Part shown: positions 12,764 through 24,850 of the stretch, piece by piece
Layout of the letters: every line of letters starts with the position of its first letter
Numbering within the stretch: position 1 is the first letter of the stretch
Origin: Melastoma dodecandrum
Taxonomy: Eukaryota; Streptophyta; Magnoliopsida; Myrtales; Melastomataceae
Direction of reading: 5' to 3'
DNA: 64,000 bases
Assembly: GCA_029817715.1 (NCBI GenBank)
Contig: JARUPY010000607.1
Span: forward strand, 6,882,001 to 6,946,000
Program-made: the position numbers and the translations under genes
The notes under the pieces: model-generated
Database searches by the model: none
Told to the model about the DNA's origin: nothing
The model's input: the letters and a program-made list of their open reading frames with translations, nothing else

Positions 12764-15700
12764 GCGGGGTTCCTCATTGTGCAACGAAAGGGACCCGAAT
12801 GTCAAATGTAGAACTCCAATTTTGAATAGTTTGGGAAACATTTGGGGATCATTTAGGCTTCGAAAAATGCAAGTTCGGAAGCACCAAGGTTCGGAGCATG
12901 CGGGATGCACAACTTTGCGTAAGTTGTGCGCGGGGTTCCTCATTGTGCAACGAAAGGGACCCGAATGTCAAATGTAGAACTCCAATTTTGAATAGTTTGG
13001 GAAACATTTGGGGATCATTTAGGCTTCGAAAAATGCAAGTTCGGAAGCACCAAGGTTCGGAGCATGCGGGATGCACAACTTTGCGTAAGTTGTGCGCGGG
13101 GTTCCTCATTGTGCAACGAAAGGGACCCGAATGTCGAATGTAGAACTCCAATTTTGAATTGTTTGGGAAACATTTGGGGATCATTTAGGCTTCGGAAATT
13201 GTAAGTTCGGAAGCACCAAGGTTCGGAGCATGCGGGATGCACAACTTTGCATAAGTTCTGCGCGGGGTCCGTCATTGAGCAACGAAAGGGGCCCGAGTGT
13301 CGAATGTAGAACTCCAATTTTGAATAGTTTGGGAAACATTTGGGGATCATTTAGGCTTCGAAAAATGCAAGTTCGGAAGCACTAAGGTTCGGAGCATGCG
13401 GGATGCAACACTTTGCTCAAGTTGGACGCGGGGTTCCTCATTGTACAACGAAAGATACCCAAATGTCCAATGTAGAACCCCAATTTTGAATAGTTTGGGA
13501 AACATTTGGGGACCATTTAGGCATCGGAAAATGCAAGTTCGGAAGCACCAAGGTTCGGAGCATGCGGGATGCACAACTTTGCGTAAGATGTGCGCGGGGT
13601 TCCTCATTGTGCAACGAAGGGAACCGAATGTCCATTGTAGAACTCCAATTTTGAATAGTTTGGGAAACATTTGGGGAACATTTAGGTTTCGAAAAATGCA
13701 AGTTCGGAAGCACCAACAGTTCGGAGCATGCGGGATGCACAACTTTGCGTAAGTTGTGCGCGGGGTTCGTCATTCTGCAACGAAAGGGACCCGAATGTTG
13801 AATGTAGAACTCCAATTTTGAATAGTTTGGGAAACCTTTGGGGATCATTTAGGCTTCGAAAAATGCAAGTTCGGAAGCACCAAGGTTCGGAGCATGCGGG
13901 ATGCACAACTTTCCAAAAGTTGTACGCGGGATTCCACATTGTGCAACGAAAGCGACCCGAATGTCGAATGTAGAACTCCAATTTTGAATTGTTTTGGAAA
14001 CATTTGGGGATCATTTAGGCTTCGGAAAATGCAAGTTCGGAAGCACCAAGGTTCGGAGCATGCGGGATGCAGAACTTTGCGTAAGTTGTGCGCGGGGTTC
14101 CTCATTGTGCAACGAAAGGGACCCGAATGTCCAATGTAGAACTCCAATTTTGAATAGTTTGGGAAATATTTGGGGATCATTTAGGCTTCGAAAAATGCAA
14201 GTTCGGAAGCACCAAGTTCGGAGCATGCGGGATGCACAACTTTGCGTAAGTTGTGCGCGGGGTTCCTCATTGTGCAACGAAAGGGACCCAAATGTCCAAT
14301 GTAGAACTCCAATTTTGAATAGTTTGGGAAACATTTGGGGATCATTTAGGCTTCGGAAAATGCAAGTTCGGAAGCACCAAGGTTCGGAGCATGCGGGATG
14401 CACAACTTTGCGTAAGTTGTGCGCGGGGTTCCTCATTGTGCAACGAAAGGGACCCGAATGTCGAATGTAGAACTCCAATTTTGAATAGTTTGGGAAACAT
14501 TTGGGGATCATTTAGGCTTCGAAAAATGCAAGTTCGGAAGCACCAAGGTTCGGAGCATGCGGGATGCACAACCTTGCGTAAGTTGTGCGCGGGTTCCTCA
14601 TTGTGCAACGAAAGGGACCCGAATGTCAAATGTAGAACTCCAATTTTGAATAGTTTGGGAAATATTTGGGGATCATTTAGGCTTCGAAAAATGCAAGTTC
14701 GGAAGCACCAAGGTTCGGAGCATGCGGGATGCACAACTTTGCGTAAGTTGTGCGCGGGGTTCCTCATTGTGCAACGAAAGGGACCCGAATGTCAAATGTA
14801 GAACTCCAATTTTGAATAGTTTGGGAAACATTTGGGGATCATTTAGGCTTCGGAAAATGCAAGTTCGGAAGCACCAAGGTTCGGAGCATGCGGGATGCAC
14901 AACTTTGCGTAAGTTGTGCGCGGGTTCCTCATTGTGCAACGAAAGGGACCCGATTGTCAAATGTAGAACTCCAATTTTGAATAGTTTGGGAAACATTTGG
15001 GGATCATTTAGGCTTCGGAAAATGCAAGTTCGGAAGCACCAAGGTTCGGAGCATGCGGGATGCACAACTTTCCGTAAGTTGTGCGCGGGGTTCCTCATTG
15101 TGCAACGAAAGGGACCCGAATGTCAAATGTAGAACTCCAATTTTGAATAGTTTGGGAAACATTTGGGGATCATTTAGGCTTCGGAAAATGCAAGTTCGGA
15201 AGCACCAAGGTTCGGAGCATGCGGGATGCACAACCTTGCGTAAGTTGTGCGCGGGGTTCCTCATTGTGCAACGAAAGGGACCCGAATGTCAAATGTAGAA
15301 CTCCAATTTTGAATAGTTTGGGAAACATTTGGGGAACATTTAGGCTTCGGAAAATACAAGTTCGGAAGTACCATGGTTCGGAGCATGCGGGATGAACAAC
15401 TTTGCGTAAGTTGTGCGCGGGTTCCTCATTGTGCGACGAAAGGGAACCGAATGAAAAATGTAGAACTCCAATTTTGAATAGTTTGGGAAACATTTGGGGA
15501 TCATTTAGGCTTCGGAAAATGCAAGTTCGGAAGCACCAAGGTTCGGAGCATGCGGGATGCACAACTTTGCGTAAGTTGTGCGCGGGGTTTCCTCATTGTG
15601 CAACGGAGGGGACCCGAATGCCAAATGTAGAACTCCAATTTTGAATAGTTCGGGAAATATTTGAGGATCATTTAGGCTTCGGAAAATCCAAGTTCGGAAG

Positions 15701-16544
15701 CACCAAGGTTCGGAGCATGCGGGATGCACAACTTTGCGTAAGTTGTGCGCGGGTTCCTCATTGTGCAACGAAGGCGACCCGATTGTCAAATGTAGAACTC
15801 CAATTTTGAATAGTTTGGGAAACATTTAGGGATCATTTAGGCTTCGTAAAATGCATGTTCGGAAGCACCAAGTTTCGAAGCATGAGCGATGCACAACTTT
15901 GCGTATGTTGTGCGCGGGGTTCCTCATTGTGCAGCGAAAGGGACCCGAATGTCAAATGTAGAACTGCAATTTTGAATAGTTTGGGAAACATTTGGGGATC
16001 ATTTAGGCTTCGAAAAATGCAAGTTCGGAAGCACCAAGGTTCGGAGCATGCGGGATGCACAACCTTGCGTAAGTTGTGCGCGGGGTTCCTCATTGTGCAA
16101 CGAAAGGAACCCGAATGTCAAATGTAGAACTCCAATTTTGAATAGTTTGGGAAACATTTGGGGAGCATTTAGGCTTCGGAAAATGCAAGTCCGGAAGCGC
16201 CAAGGTCGGAGCATGCGGGATGCACAACTTTCCGTAAGTTTTGCGCGGGGTTCCTCATTGTGCAACGAAAGGGACCCGAATGTCAAATGTAGAACTCCAA
16301 TTTTGAATAGTTTGGGAAACATTTGGGGATCATTTAGGCTTCGGAAAATGCAAGTTCGGAAGCACCAAGGTTCGGAGCATGCGGGATGCACAACTTTGCG
16401 TAAGTTGTGCGCGGGGTTCCTCATTGTGCAACGAAAGGGACCCGAATGTCAAATGTAGAACTCCAATTTTGAATAGTTTGGGAAGCATTTGGGGATCATT
16501 TAGGCTTCGGAAAATGCAAGTTCGGAAGCACCAAGGTTCGGAGC

Positions 16545-17208
16545 ATGCGGGATGCACAACCTTGCGTAAGTTGTGCGCGGGGTTCCTCATTGTGCAACGA
16601 AAGGGACCCGAATGTCAAATGTAGAACTCCAATTTTGAATAGTTTGGGAAGCATTTGGGAATCATTTAGGCTTCGGAAAATGCAAGTTCGGAAGCACCAA
16701 GGTTCGGAGCATGCGGGATGCACAACTTTGCGTAAGTAGTGCGCGGGGTTCCTCATTGTGCAACGAAAGGGACCCGAATGTCAAATGTAGAACTCCAATT
16801 TTGAATTGTTTGGGAAGCAGTTGGGGATCATTTAGGCTTCGGAAAATGCAAGTTCGGAAGCACCAAGGTTCGGAGCATGCGGGATGCACAACCTTGCGTT
16901 AGTTGTGCGCGGGGTTCCTCATTGTGCAACGAAAGGGACCCGAATGTCAAATGTAGAACTCCAATTTTGAATAGCTTGGGAAGCATTTGGGGATCATTTA
17001 GGCTTCGGAAAATGCAAGTTCGGAAGCACCAAGGTTCGGAGCATGCGGGATGCACAACTTTGCGTAAGTAGTGCGCGGGGTTCCTCATTGTGCAACGAAA
17101 GGGACCCGAATGTCAAATGTAGAACTCCAATTTTGAATAGTTTGGGAAGCATTTGGGGATCATTTAGGCTTCGGAAAATGCAAGTTCGGAAGCACCAAGG
17201 TTCGGAGC
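16545..17208 (+). repeat. Local dimeric higher-order repeat (332 bp, two copies)
   Basis: Four successive monomers alternate between an ACAACCTTGCGT type and an ACAACTTTGCGTAAGTAGTG type, at 16545, 16711, 16877 and 17043. This stretch also shares GGGAAGCA in place of the usual GGGAAACA. The pattern indicates a recent 2-monomer duplication. Confidence 0.7.
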
Positions 17209-20200
17209 ATGCGGGATGCACAACTTTGCGTAAGTTGTGCGCGGGGTTCATCATTGTGCAATGAAAGTGTCCCGAATGTCAAATATCGAACGCCAATTTT
17301 GAATAGTATGGGAAACATTTGGGGATCATTTAGGCTCCGGAAAATGCAAGTTCGGAAGCACCAAGGTTCGGAGCATGCGGGATGCACAACTTTGCGTAAG
17401 TTGTGCGCGGGGTTCCTCATTGTGCAACGAAAGGGACCCGAATGTCAAATGTAGAACTCCAATTTTGAATAGTTTGGGAAACATTTGGGGATCATTTAGG
17501 CTTCGGAAAATGCAAGTTCGGAAGCACCAAGGTTCGGAGCATGCGGGATGCACAACCTTGCGTAAGTTGTGCGCGGGGTTCCTCATTGTCCAACGAAAGG
17601 GACCCGAATGTCAAATGTAGAACTCCAATTTTGAATAGTTTGGGAAGCATTTGGGGATCATTTAGGCTTCGGAAAATGCAAGTTCGGAAGCACCAAGGTT
17701 CGGGGCATGCGGGATGCACAACTTTCCGTAAGTTGTGCGCGGGGTTCCTCAGTGTGCAACGAAAGGGACCCCAATGTCAAATGTAGAACTCCAATTTAGA
17801 ATAGTTTGGGAAACATTTGGGGTTCATTTAGGCTTCGGAAAATGCAAGTTCGGAAGCACCAAGGTTCGGAGCATGCGGGATGCACAACTTTGCGTAAGTT
17901 GTACGCGGGGTTCCTCATTGTGCAACGAAAGGGACCCGAATGTCAAATGTAGAACTCCAATTTTGAATAGTTTGGGAAACATTTGGGGATCATTTAGGCT
18001 TCGGAAAATGCAAGTTCGGAAGCACCAAGGTTCGGAGCATGCGGGATGCACAACTTTGCGTAAGGTGTGCGCGGGGTTCCTCATTGTGCAACCAAAGGGA
18101 CCCGAATGTCAAATGTGGAACTCCAATTTTGAATAGTTTGGGAAACATTTGGGGATCATTTAGGCTTCGAAAAATGCAAGTTCGGAAGCACCAAGGTTCG
18201 GAGCATGCGGGAAGCACAACTTTGCGTAAGTTGTGCGCGGGGTTCTGCATTGTGCAAGGAAAGGGACCCGAATGTCAAATGTAGAACTCCAATTTTGAAT
18301 AGTTTGGGAAACATTTGGGGATCATTTAAGCTTCGAAAAATGCAAGTTCGGAAGCACCAAGGTTCGGAGCATGCGGGATGCACAACTTTGCGTAAGTTGT
18401 GCGCGGGGTTCCTCATTGTGCAACGAAAGGGACCCGAATGTCAAATGTAGAACTCCAATTTTGAATAGTTTGGGAAACATTTGGGGATCATTTAGGCTTC
18501 GGAAAATGCAAGTTCGGAAGCACCAAGGTTCGGAGCATGCGGGATGCACAACTTTGCGTAAGTTGTGCGCGGGGTTCCTCATTGTGCAACGAAAGGGACC
18601 CGAATGTCAAATGTAGAACTCCAATTTTGAATAGTTTGGGAAACATTTGGGGATCATTTAGGCTTCGAAAAATGCAAGTTCGGAAGCACCAAGGTTCGGA
18701 GCATGCGGGATGCACAACTTTGCGTAAGTTGTGCGCGGGGTTCCTCATTGTGCAACGAAAGGGACCCGAATGTCAAATGTAGAACTCCAATTTTGAATAG
18801 TTTGGGAAACATTTGGGGATCATTTAGGCTTCGGAAAATACAAGTTCGGAAGAACGAAGTTTCGGGGCTTGCGGGATGTACAACTTGCCGTAAGTTGTGC
18901 GCGGGGTTCCTCATTGTGCAACGAGAGGGACCCGAATGTCAAATGTAGAACTCCAATTTTGAATTGTTTGGGAAACATTTGGGGATCATTTAGGCTTCGG
19001 AAAATGCAAGTTCGGAAGCACCAAGGTTCGGAGCATGCGGGATGCACAACTTTGCGTAAGTTGTGCGCGGGGTTCCTCATTGTGCAACGATTGGGACCCG
19101 AATGTCAAATGTAGAACTCCAATTTTGAATAGTTTGGGAAACATTTGGGGATCATTTAGGCTTCGGAAAATGCATGTTCGGAAGCACCAAGGATCGGAAG
19201 TTCAGGGATGCACAACTTGCCGTAAGTTGTGCGCGGGGTTCCTCATTGTGCAACGAAAGGGACCCGAATGTCAAATGTAGAACTCCAATTTTGAATAGTT
19301 TGAGAAACATTTGGGGATCATTTAGGCTTCGGAAAATGCAAGTTCGGAAGCACCAAGGTTCGGAGCATGCGGGATGCACAACTTTGCGTAAGTTGTGCGC
19401 GGGGTTCCTCATTGTGCAACGAAAGGGACCCGAATGTCAAATGTAGAACTCCAATTTTGAATAGTTTGGGAAACATTTGGGGATCATTTAGGCTTCGGAA
19501 AATGCAAGTTCGGAAGCACCAAGGTTCGGAGCATGCGGGATGCACAACTTTGCGTAAGTTGTGCGCGGGGTTCCTCATTGTGCAACGAAAGGGACCCGAA
19601 TGTCAAATCTAGAACTCCAATTTTGAATAGTTTGGGAAACATTTGGGGATCATTTAGGCTTCGGAAAATGCAAGTTCGGAAGCACCAAGTTTCGGAGCAT
19701 GCGGGATGCACAACCTTGCGTAACTTGTGCGCGGGGTTCCTCATTGTGCAACGAAAGGACCCGAATGTAGAATGTAGAACTCCAATTTTGAATAGTTTGG
19801 GAAACATTTGGGGATCATTTAGGCTTCGAAAAATGCAAGTTCGGAAGCACCAAGGTTCGGAGCATGCGGGATGCACAACTTTGCGTAAGTTGTGCGCGGG
19901 GTTCCTCATTGTGCAACGAAAGGGACCCGAATGTCAAATGTAGAACTCCAATTTTGAATAGTTTGGGAAACATTTGGGGATCATTTAGGCTTCGGAAAAT
20001 GCATGTTCGGAAGCACCAAGGTTCGGAGCATGCGGGATGCACAACTTTGCGTAAGTTGTGCGCGGGGTTCCTCATTGTGCAACGAAAGGGACCCGAATGT
20101 CAAATGTAGAACTCCAATTTTGAATAGTTTGGGAAACATTTGGGGATCATTTAGGCTTCGAAAAATGCAAGTTCGGAAGCACCAAGGTTCGGAGCATGCG

Positions 20201-23200
20201 GGATGCACAACTTTGCGTAAGTTGTGCGCGGGGTTCCTCATTGTGCAACGAAAGGGACCCGAATGTCAAATGTAGAACTCCAATTTTGAATAGTTTGGGA
20301 AACATTTGGGGATCATTTAGGCTTCGAAAAATGCAAGTTCGGAAGCACCAAGGTTCGGAGCATGCGGGATGCACAACTTTGCGTAAGTTGTGCGCGGGGT
20401 TCCTCATTGTGCAACGAAAGGGACCCGAATGTCGAATGTAGAACTCCAATTTTGAATAGTTTGGGAAACATTTGGGGATCATTTAGGCTTCGGAAAATGC
20501 ATGTTCGGAAGCACCAAGGTTCGGAGCATGCGGGATGCACAACTTTGCATAAGTTGTGCGCGGGGTTCCTCATTGTGCAACGAAAGGGACCCGAATGTCA
20601 AATGTAGAACTCCAATTTTGAATAGTTTGGGAAACATTTGGGGATCATTTAGGCTTCGGAAAATGCACGTTCGGAAGCACCAAGGTTCGGAGCATGCGGG
20701 ATGCACAACTTTGCGTAAGTTGTGCACGGGGTTCCTCATTGTGCAACGAAAGGGACCCGAATGTCAAATGTAGAACTCCAATTTTGAATAGTTTGGGAAA
20801 CATTTGGGGATCATTTAGGCTTCGGAAAATGCAAGTTCGGAAGCACCAAGGTTCGGAGCATGCGGGATGCACAACTTTGCGTAAGTTGTGCGCGGGGTTC
20901 CTCATTGTGCAACGAAAGGGACCCGAATGTCAAATGTAGAACTCCAATTTTGAATAGTTTGGGAAACATTTGGGGATCATTTAGGCTTCGAAAAATGCAA
21001 GTTCGGAAGCACCAAGGTTCGGAGCATGCGGGATGCACAACTTTGCGTAAGTTGTGCGCGGGGTTCCTCATTGTGCAACGAAAGGGACCCGAATGTCAAA
21101 TGTAGAACTCCAATTTTGAATAGTTTGGGAAACATTTGGGGATCATTTAGGCTTCGGAAAATGCAAGTTCGGAAGCACCAAGGTTCGGAGCATGCGGGAT
21201 GCACAACTTTGCGTAAGTTGTGCGCGGGGTTCCTCATTGTGCAACGAAAGGGACACGAATGTCAAATGTAGAACTCCAATTTTGAATAGTTTGGGAAACA
21301 TTTGGGGATCATTTAGGCTTCGAAAAATGCAAGTTCGGAAGCACCAAGGTTCGGAGCATGCGGGATGCACAACTTTGCGTAAGTTGTGCGCGGGGTTCCT
21401 CATTGTGCAACGAAAGGGACCCGAATGTCAAATGTAGAACTCCAATTTTGAATAGTTTGGGAAACATTTGGGGATCATTTAGGCTTCGGAAAATGCAAGT
21501 TCGGAAGCTCCAAGGTTCGGAGCATGCGGGATGCACAACTTTGCGTAAGTTGTGCGCGGGGTTCCTCGTTTTGCAACGAAAGTGACCCGAATGTGAAATG
21601 TAAAACTCCAATTTTGAATAGTTTGGGAAGCATTTCGGGATCATTTAGGCTTCGGAAAATGCAAGTTTGGAAGCAGCAAGGTTCGGAGCATGCGGGATGC
21701 ACAACTTTGCGTAAGTTGTGCGCGGGGTTCCTCATTGTGCAACGAAAGGGACCCGAATGTCAAATGTAGAACTCCAATTTTGAATAGTTTGGGAAACATT
21801 TGGGGATCATTTAGGCTTCGGAAAATGCAAGTTCGGAAGCACCAAGGTTCGGAGCATGCGGGATGCACAACTTTGCGTAAGTTGTGCGCGGGGTTCCTCC
21901 TTGTGCAAACGAAAGGGACCCGAATGTCAAATGTAGAACTCCAATTTTGAATAGTTTGGGAAACATTTGGGGATCATTTAGGCTTCGGAAAATGCAAGTT
22001 CGGAAGCACCAAGGTTCGGAGCATGCGGGATGCACAACCTTGCGTAAGTTGTGCGCGGGGTTCCTCAATGTGCAACGAAAGGGACCCGAATGTCAAATGT
22101 AGAACTCCAATTTTGAATAGTTTGGGAAACATTTGGGGATCATTTAGGCTTCGGAAAAGGCAAGTTCGGAAGCACCAAGGTTCTGAGCATGCGGGATGCA
22201 CAACTTTCCGTGTGTTGTGCGCGGGGTTCCTCATTGTGCAACGAAAGGGACCCGAATGTCAAATGTAGAACTCCAATTTTGAATAGTTTGGGAAACATTT
22301 GGGGATCATTTAGGCTTCGGAAAATGCAAGTTCGGAAGCACCAAGGTTCGGAGCATGCGGGATGCACAACTTTGCGTAAGTTGTGCGCGGGGTTCCTCAT
22401 TGTGCAACGAAAGGGACCCAAATGTCAAATGTAGAACTCCAATTTTGAATAGTTTGGGAAACATTTGGGGATCATTTAGGCTTCGAAAAATGCAAGTTCG
22501 GAAGCACCAAGGTTCGGAGCATGCGGGATGCACAACTTTCCGTAAGTTGTGCGCGGGGTTCCTCATTGTGCAACGAAAGGGACCCGAATGTCAAATGTAG
22601 AACTCCAATTTTGAACAGTGTGTTAAACATTTGGGTATCATTTAGGCTTCGGAAAATGCAAGTTCGGAAGCACCAAGGTTCGAAGCATACGGGATGCTGA
22701 ACTTTGCGTAAGTTGTGCGTGGGGTTCCTCATTGTGCAACGATTGGGACCGGAATGTCAAATGTAGAACTCCAATTTTGAATAGTTTGGGAAACATTTGG
22801 GGATCATTTAGGCTTCGGAAAATGCAAGTTCGAAAGCACCAAGGTTCGGAGCATGCGGGATGCCCAACTTTGCGTAAGTTGTGCGTGGGGTTCCTCATTG
22901 TGCAACGAAAGGGACCCGAATGTCGAATGTAGAACTCCAATTTTGAATAGTTTGGGAAACATTTGGGGATCATTTAGGCTTCGGAAAATGCAAGTTCGGA
23001 AGCACCAAGGTTCGGAGCATGCGGGATGCACAACTTTCCGTAAGTTGTGCGCGGGGTTCCTCATTGTGCAACGAAAGGGACCCGAATGTCAAATGTAGAA
23101 CTCCAATTTTGAATAGTTTGGGAAACATTTGGGGATCATTTAGGCTTCGGAAAATGCAAGTTCGGAAGCACCAAGGTTCGGAGCATGCGGGATGCACAAC

Positions 23201-23276
23201 TTTCCGTAAGTTGTGCGCGGGGTTCCTCATTGTGCAACGAAAGGGACCCGATTGTCAAATGTAGAACTCCAATTTT

Positions 23277-23329
23277 GAATAGTTTGGGAAACATTTGGGG
23301 ATGGAATAGTTTGGGAAACATTTGGGGAT
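23277..23329 (+). repeat. 27-bp tandem duplication inside a monomer
   Basis: The segment from GAATAGTTTGGG to TTTGGGGATG at 23277-23303 is repeated at once at 23304-23329, lengthening this monomer by 27 bp. The next monomer (from 23331) is the strongly diverged type with ACTTAGGCAACG and GCGGTATTCC. Confidence 0.9.
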
Positions 23330-24825
23330 CACTTAGGCAACGAAAAATGCAAGTCCGGAAGCACGAATGTTCGGAGCACGAGGGATGCACAACTTTGCGT
23401 ATGTTGTGCGCGGTATTCCTCATTGTGGAACGAAAGGGACCCGACTGTCCAATGTAGAACTCCAATTTTGAATAGTTTGGGAAACATTTGGGGATCATTT
23501 AGGCTTCGGAAAATGCAAGTTCGGAAGCACCAAGGTTCGGAGCATGCGGGATGCACAACTTTGCGTAAGTTGTGCGCGGGGTTCCTCATTGTGCAACGAA
23601 AGGGACCCCAATGTCAAATGTAGAACTCCAATTTTGAATAGTTTGGGAAACATTTGGGGATCATTTAGGCTTCGGAAAATGCAAGTTCGGAAGCACCAAG
23701 GTTCGGAGCATGCGGGATGCACCACTTTGCGTAAGTTGTGCGCGGGGTTCCTCATTGTGCAACGAAAGGGACCCGAATGTCAAATGTAGAACTCCAATTT
23801 TGAATAGTTTGGGAAACATTTGTGGATCATTTAGGCTTCGGAAAATGCAAGTTCGGAAGCACCAAGGTTCGGAGCATGCGGGATGCACAACCTTGCGTAA
23901 GTTGTGCGCGGGGTTCCTCATTGTGCAACGAAAGGGACCCGAATGTCGAATGTAGAACTCCAATTTTGAATAGTTTGGGAAGCATTTGGAGATCATTTAG
24001 GCTTCGGAAAATGCAAGTTCGGAAGCACCAAGGATCGGAGCATGCGGAATGCACAACTTTGTGTAAGTTGTGCGCGGGGTTCCTCATTGTGCAACGAAAG
24101 GGACCCGAATGTCAAATGTAGAACCCTAATTTTGAATTGTTTGGGAAATATTTGGGGATCATTTAGGCTTCGAAAAATGCAAGTTCGGAAGCACCAAGGT
24201 TCGGAGCATGCGGGATGCACAACTTTGCGTAAGTTGTGCGCGGGGTTCCTCATTGTGCAACGAAAGGGACCCGAATGTCGAATGTAGAACTCCAATTTTG
24301 AATAGTTTGGGAAATATTTGGGGATCATTTAGGCTTCGGAAAATGCAAGTTCGGAAGCACCAAGGTTCGGAGCATGCGGGATGCACCACTTTGCGTAAGT
24401 TGTGCGTGGGGTTCCTCATTGTGCAACGAAAGGGACCCAAATGTCCAATATGGAACTCCAATTTTGAATAGTTTGTTAAACATTTGCGGATCATTTAGGC
24501 TTCGGAAAATGCAAGTTCGGAAGCACTAAGGTTCGGAGCATGCGGGATGCACAACTTTGCGTAAGTTGTGCGCGGGGTTCCTCATTGTGCAACGAAAGGG
24601 ACCCGAATGTCGAATGTAGAACTCCAATTTTGAATAGTTTGGGAAACATTTGGGGATCATTTAGGCTTCGGAAAATGCAAGTTCGGAAGCACCAAGGTTC
24701 GGAGCATGCGGGATGCACAACTTTGCGTAAGTTGTGCGCGGGGTTCCTCATTGTGCAACGAAAGGGACCCGAATGTCAAATGTAGAACTCCGATTTTGAA
24801 TAGTTTGGGAAACATTTGGGGATCA

Positions 24826-24850
24826 TTTAGGCTTCGAACAACTTTGCGTA
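24826..24850 (+). other. 45-bp deletion junction inside a monomer
   Basis: At about 24838 the sequence passes from GGCTTCGA directly into ACAACTTTGCG. The missing 45 bp would hold two TTCGGA hexamers and the CENP-B-box-like motif, so this copy lacks the box and part of the dyad's left arm. Confidence 0.85.

Larger units (their letters stand above)
12675..12840 (+). repeat. Representative consensus-like satellite monomer
   Basis: This copy matches the majority sequence of the central array and serves as reference. TTCGGA hexamers start at 12693, 12708 and 12724. The CENP-B-box-like 17-mer is at 12723-12739 and the dyad at 12741-12763. A second TTGTGCA (in CATTGTGCAACG) lies downstream and can pair with TGCACAA of the dyad's left arm, giving an alternative hairpin. 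The GC-rich half (about 12690-12800) is followed by an AT-rich half with AATTTTGAATAGTTTGGGAA. It contains 9 CpG sites; base composition predicts about 8.7. Confidence 0.95.
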
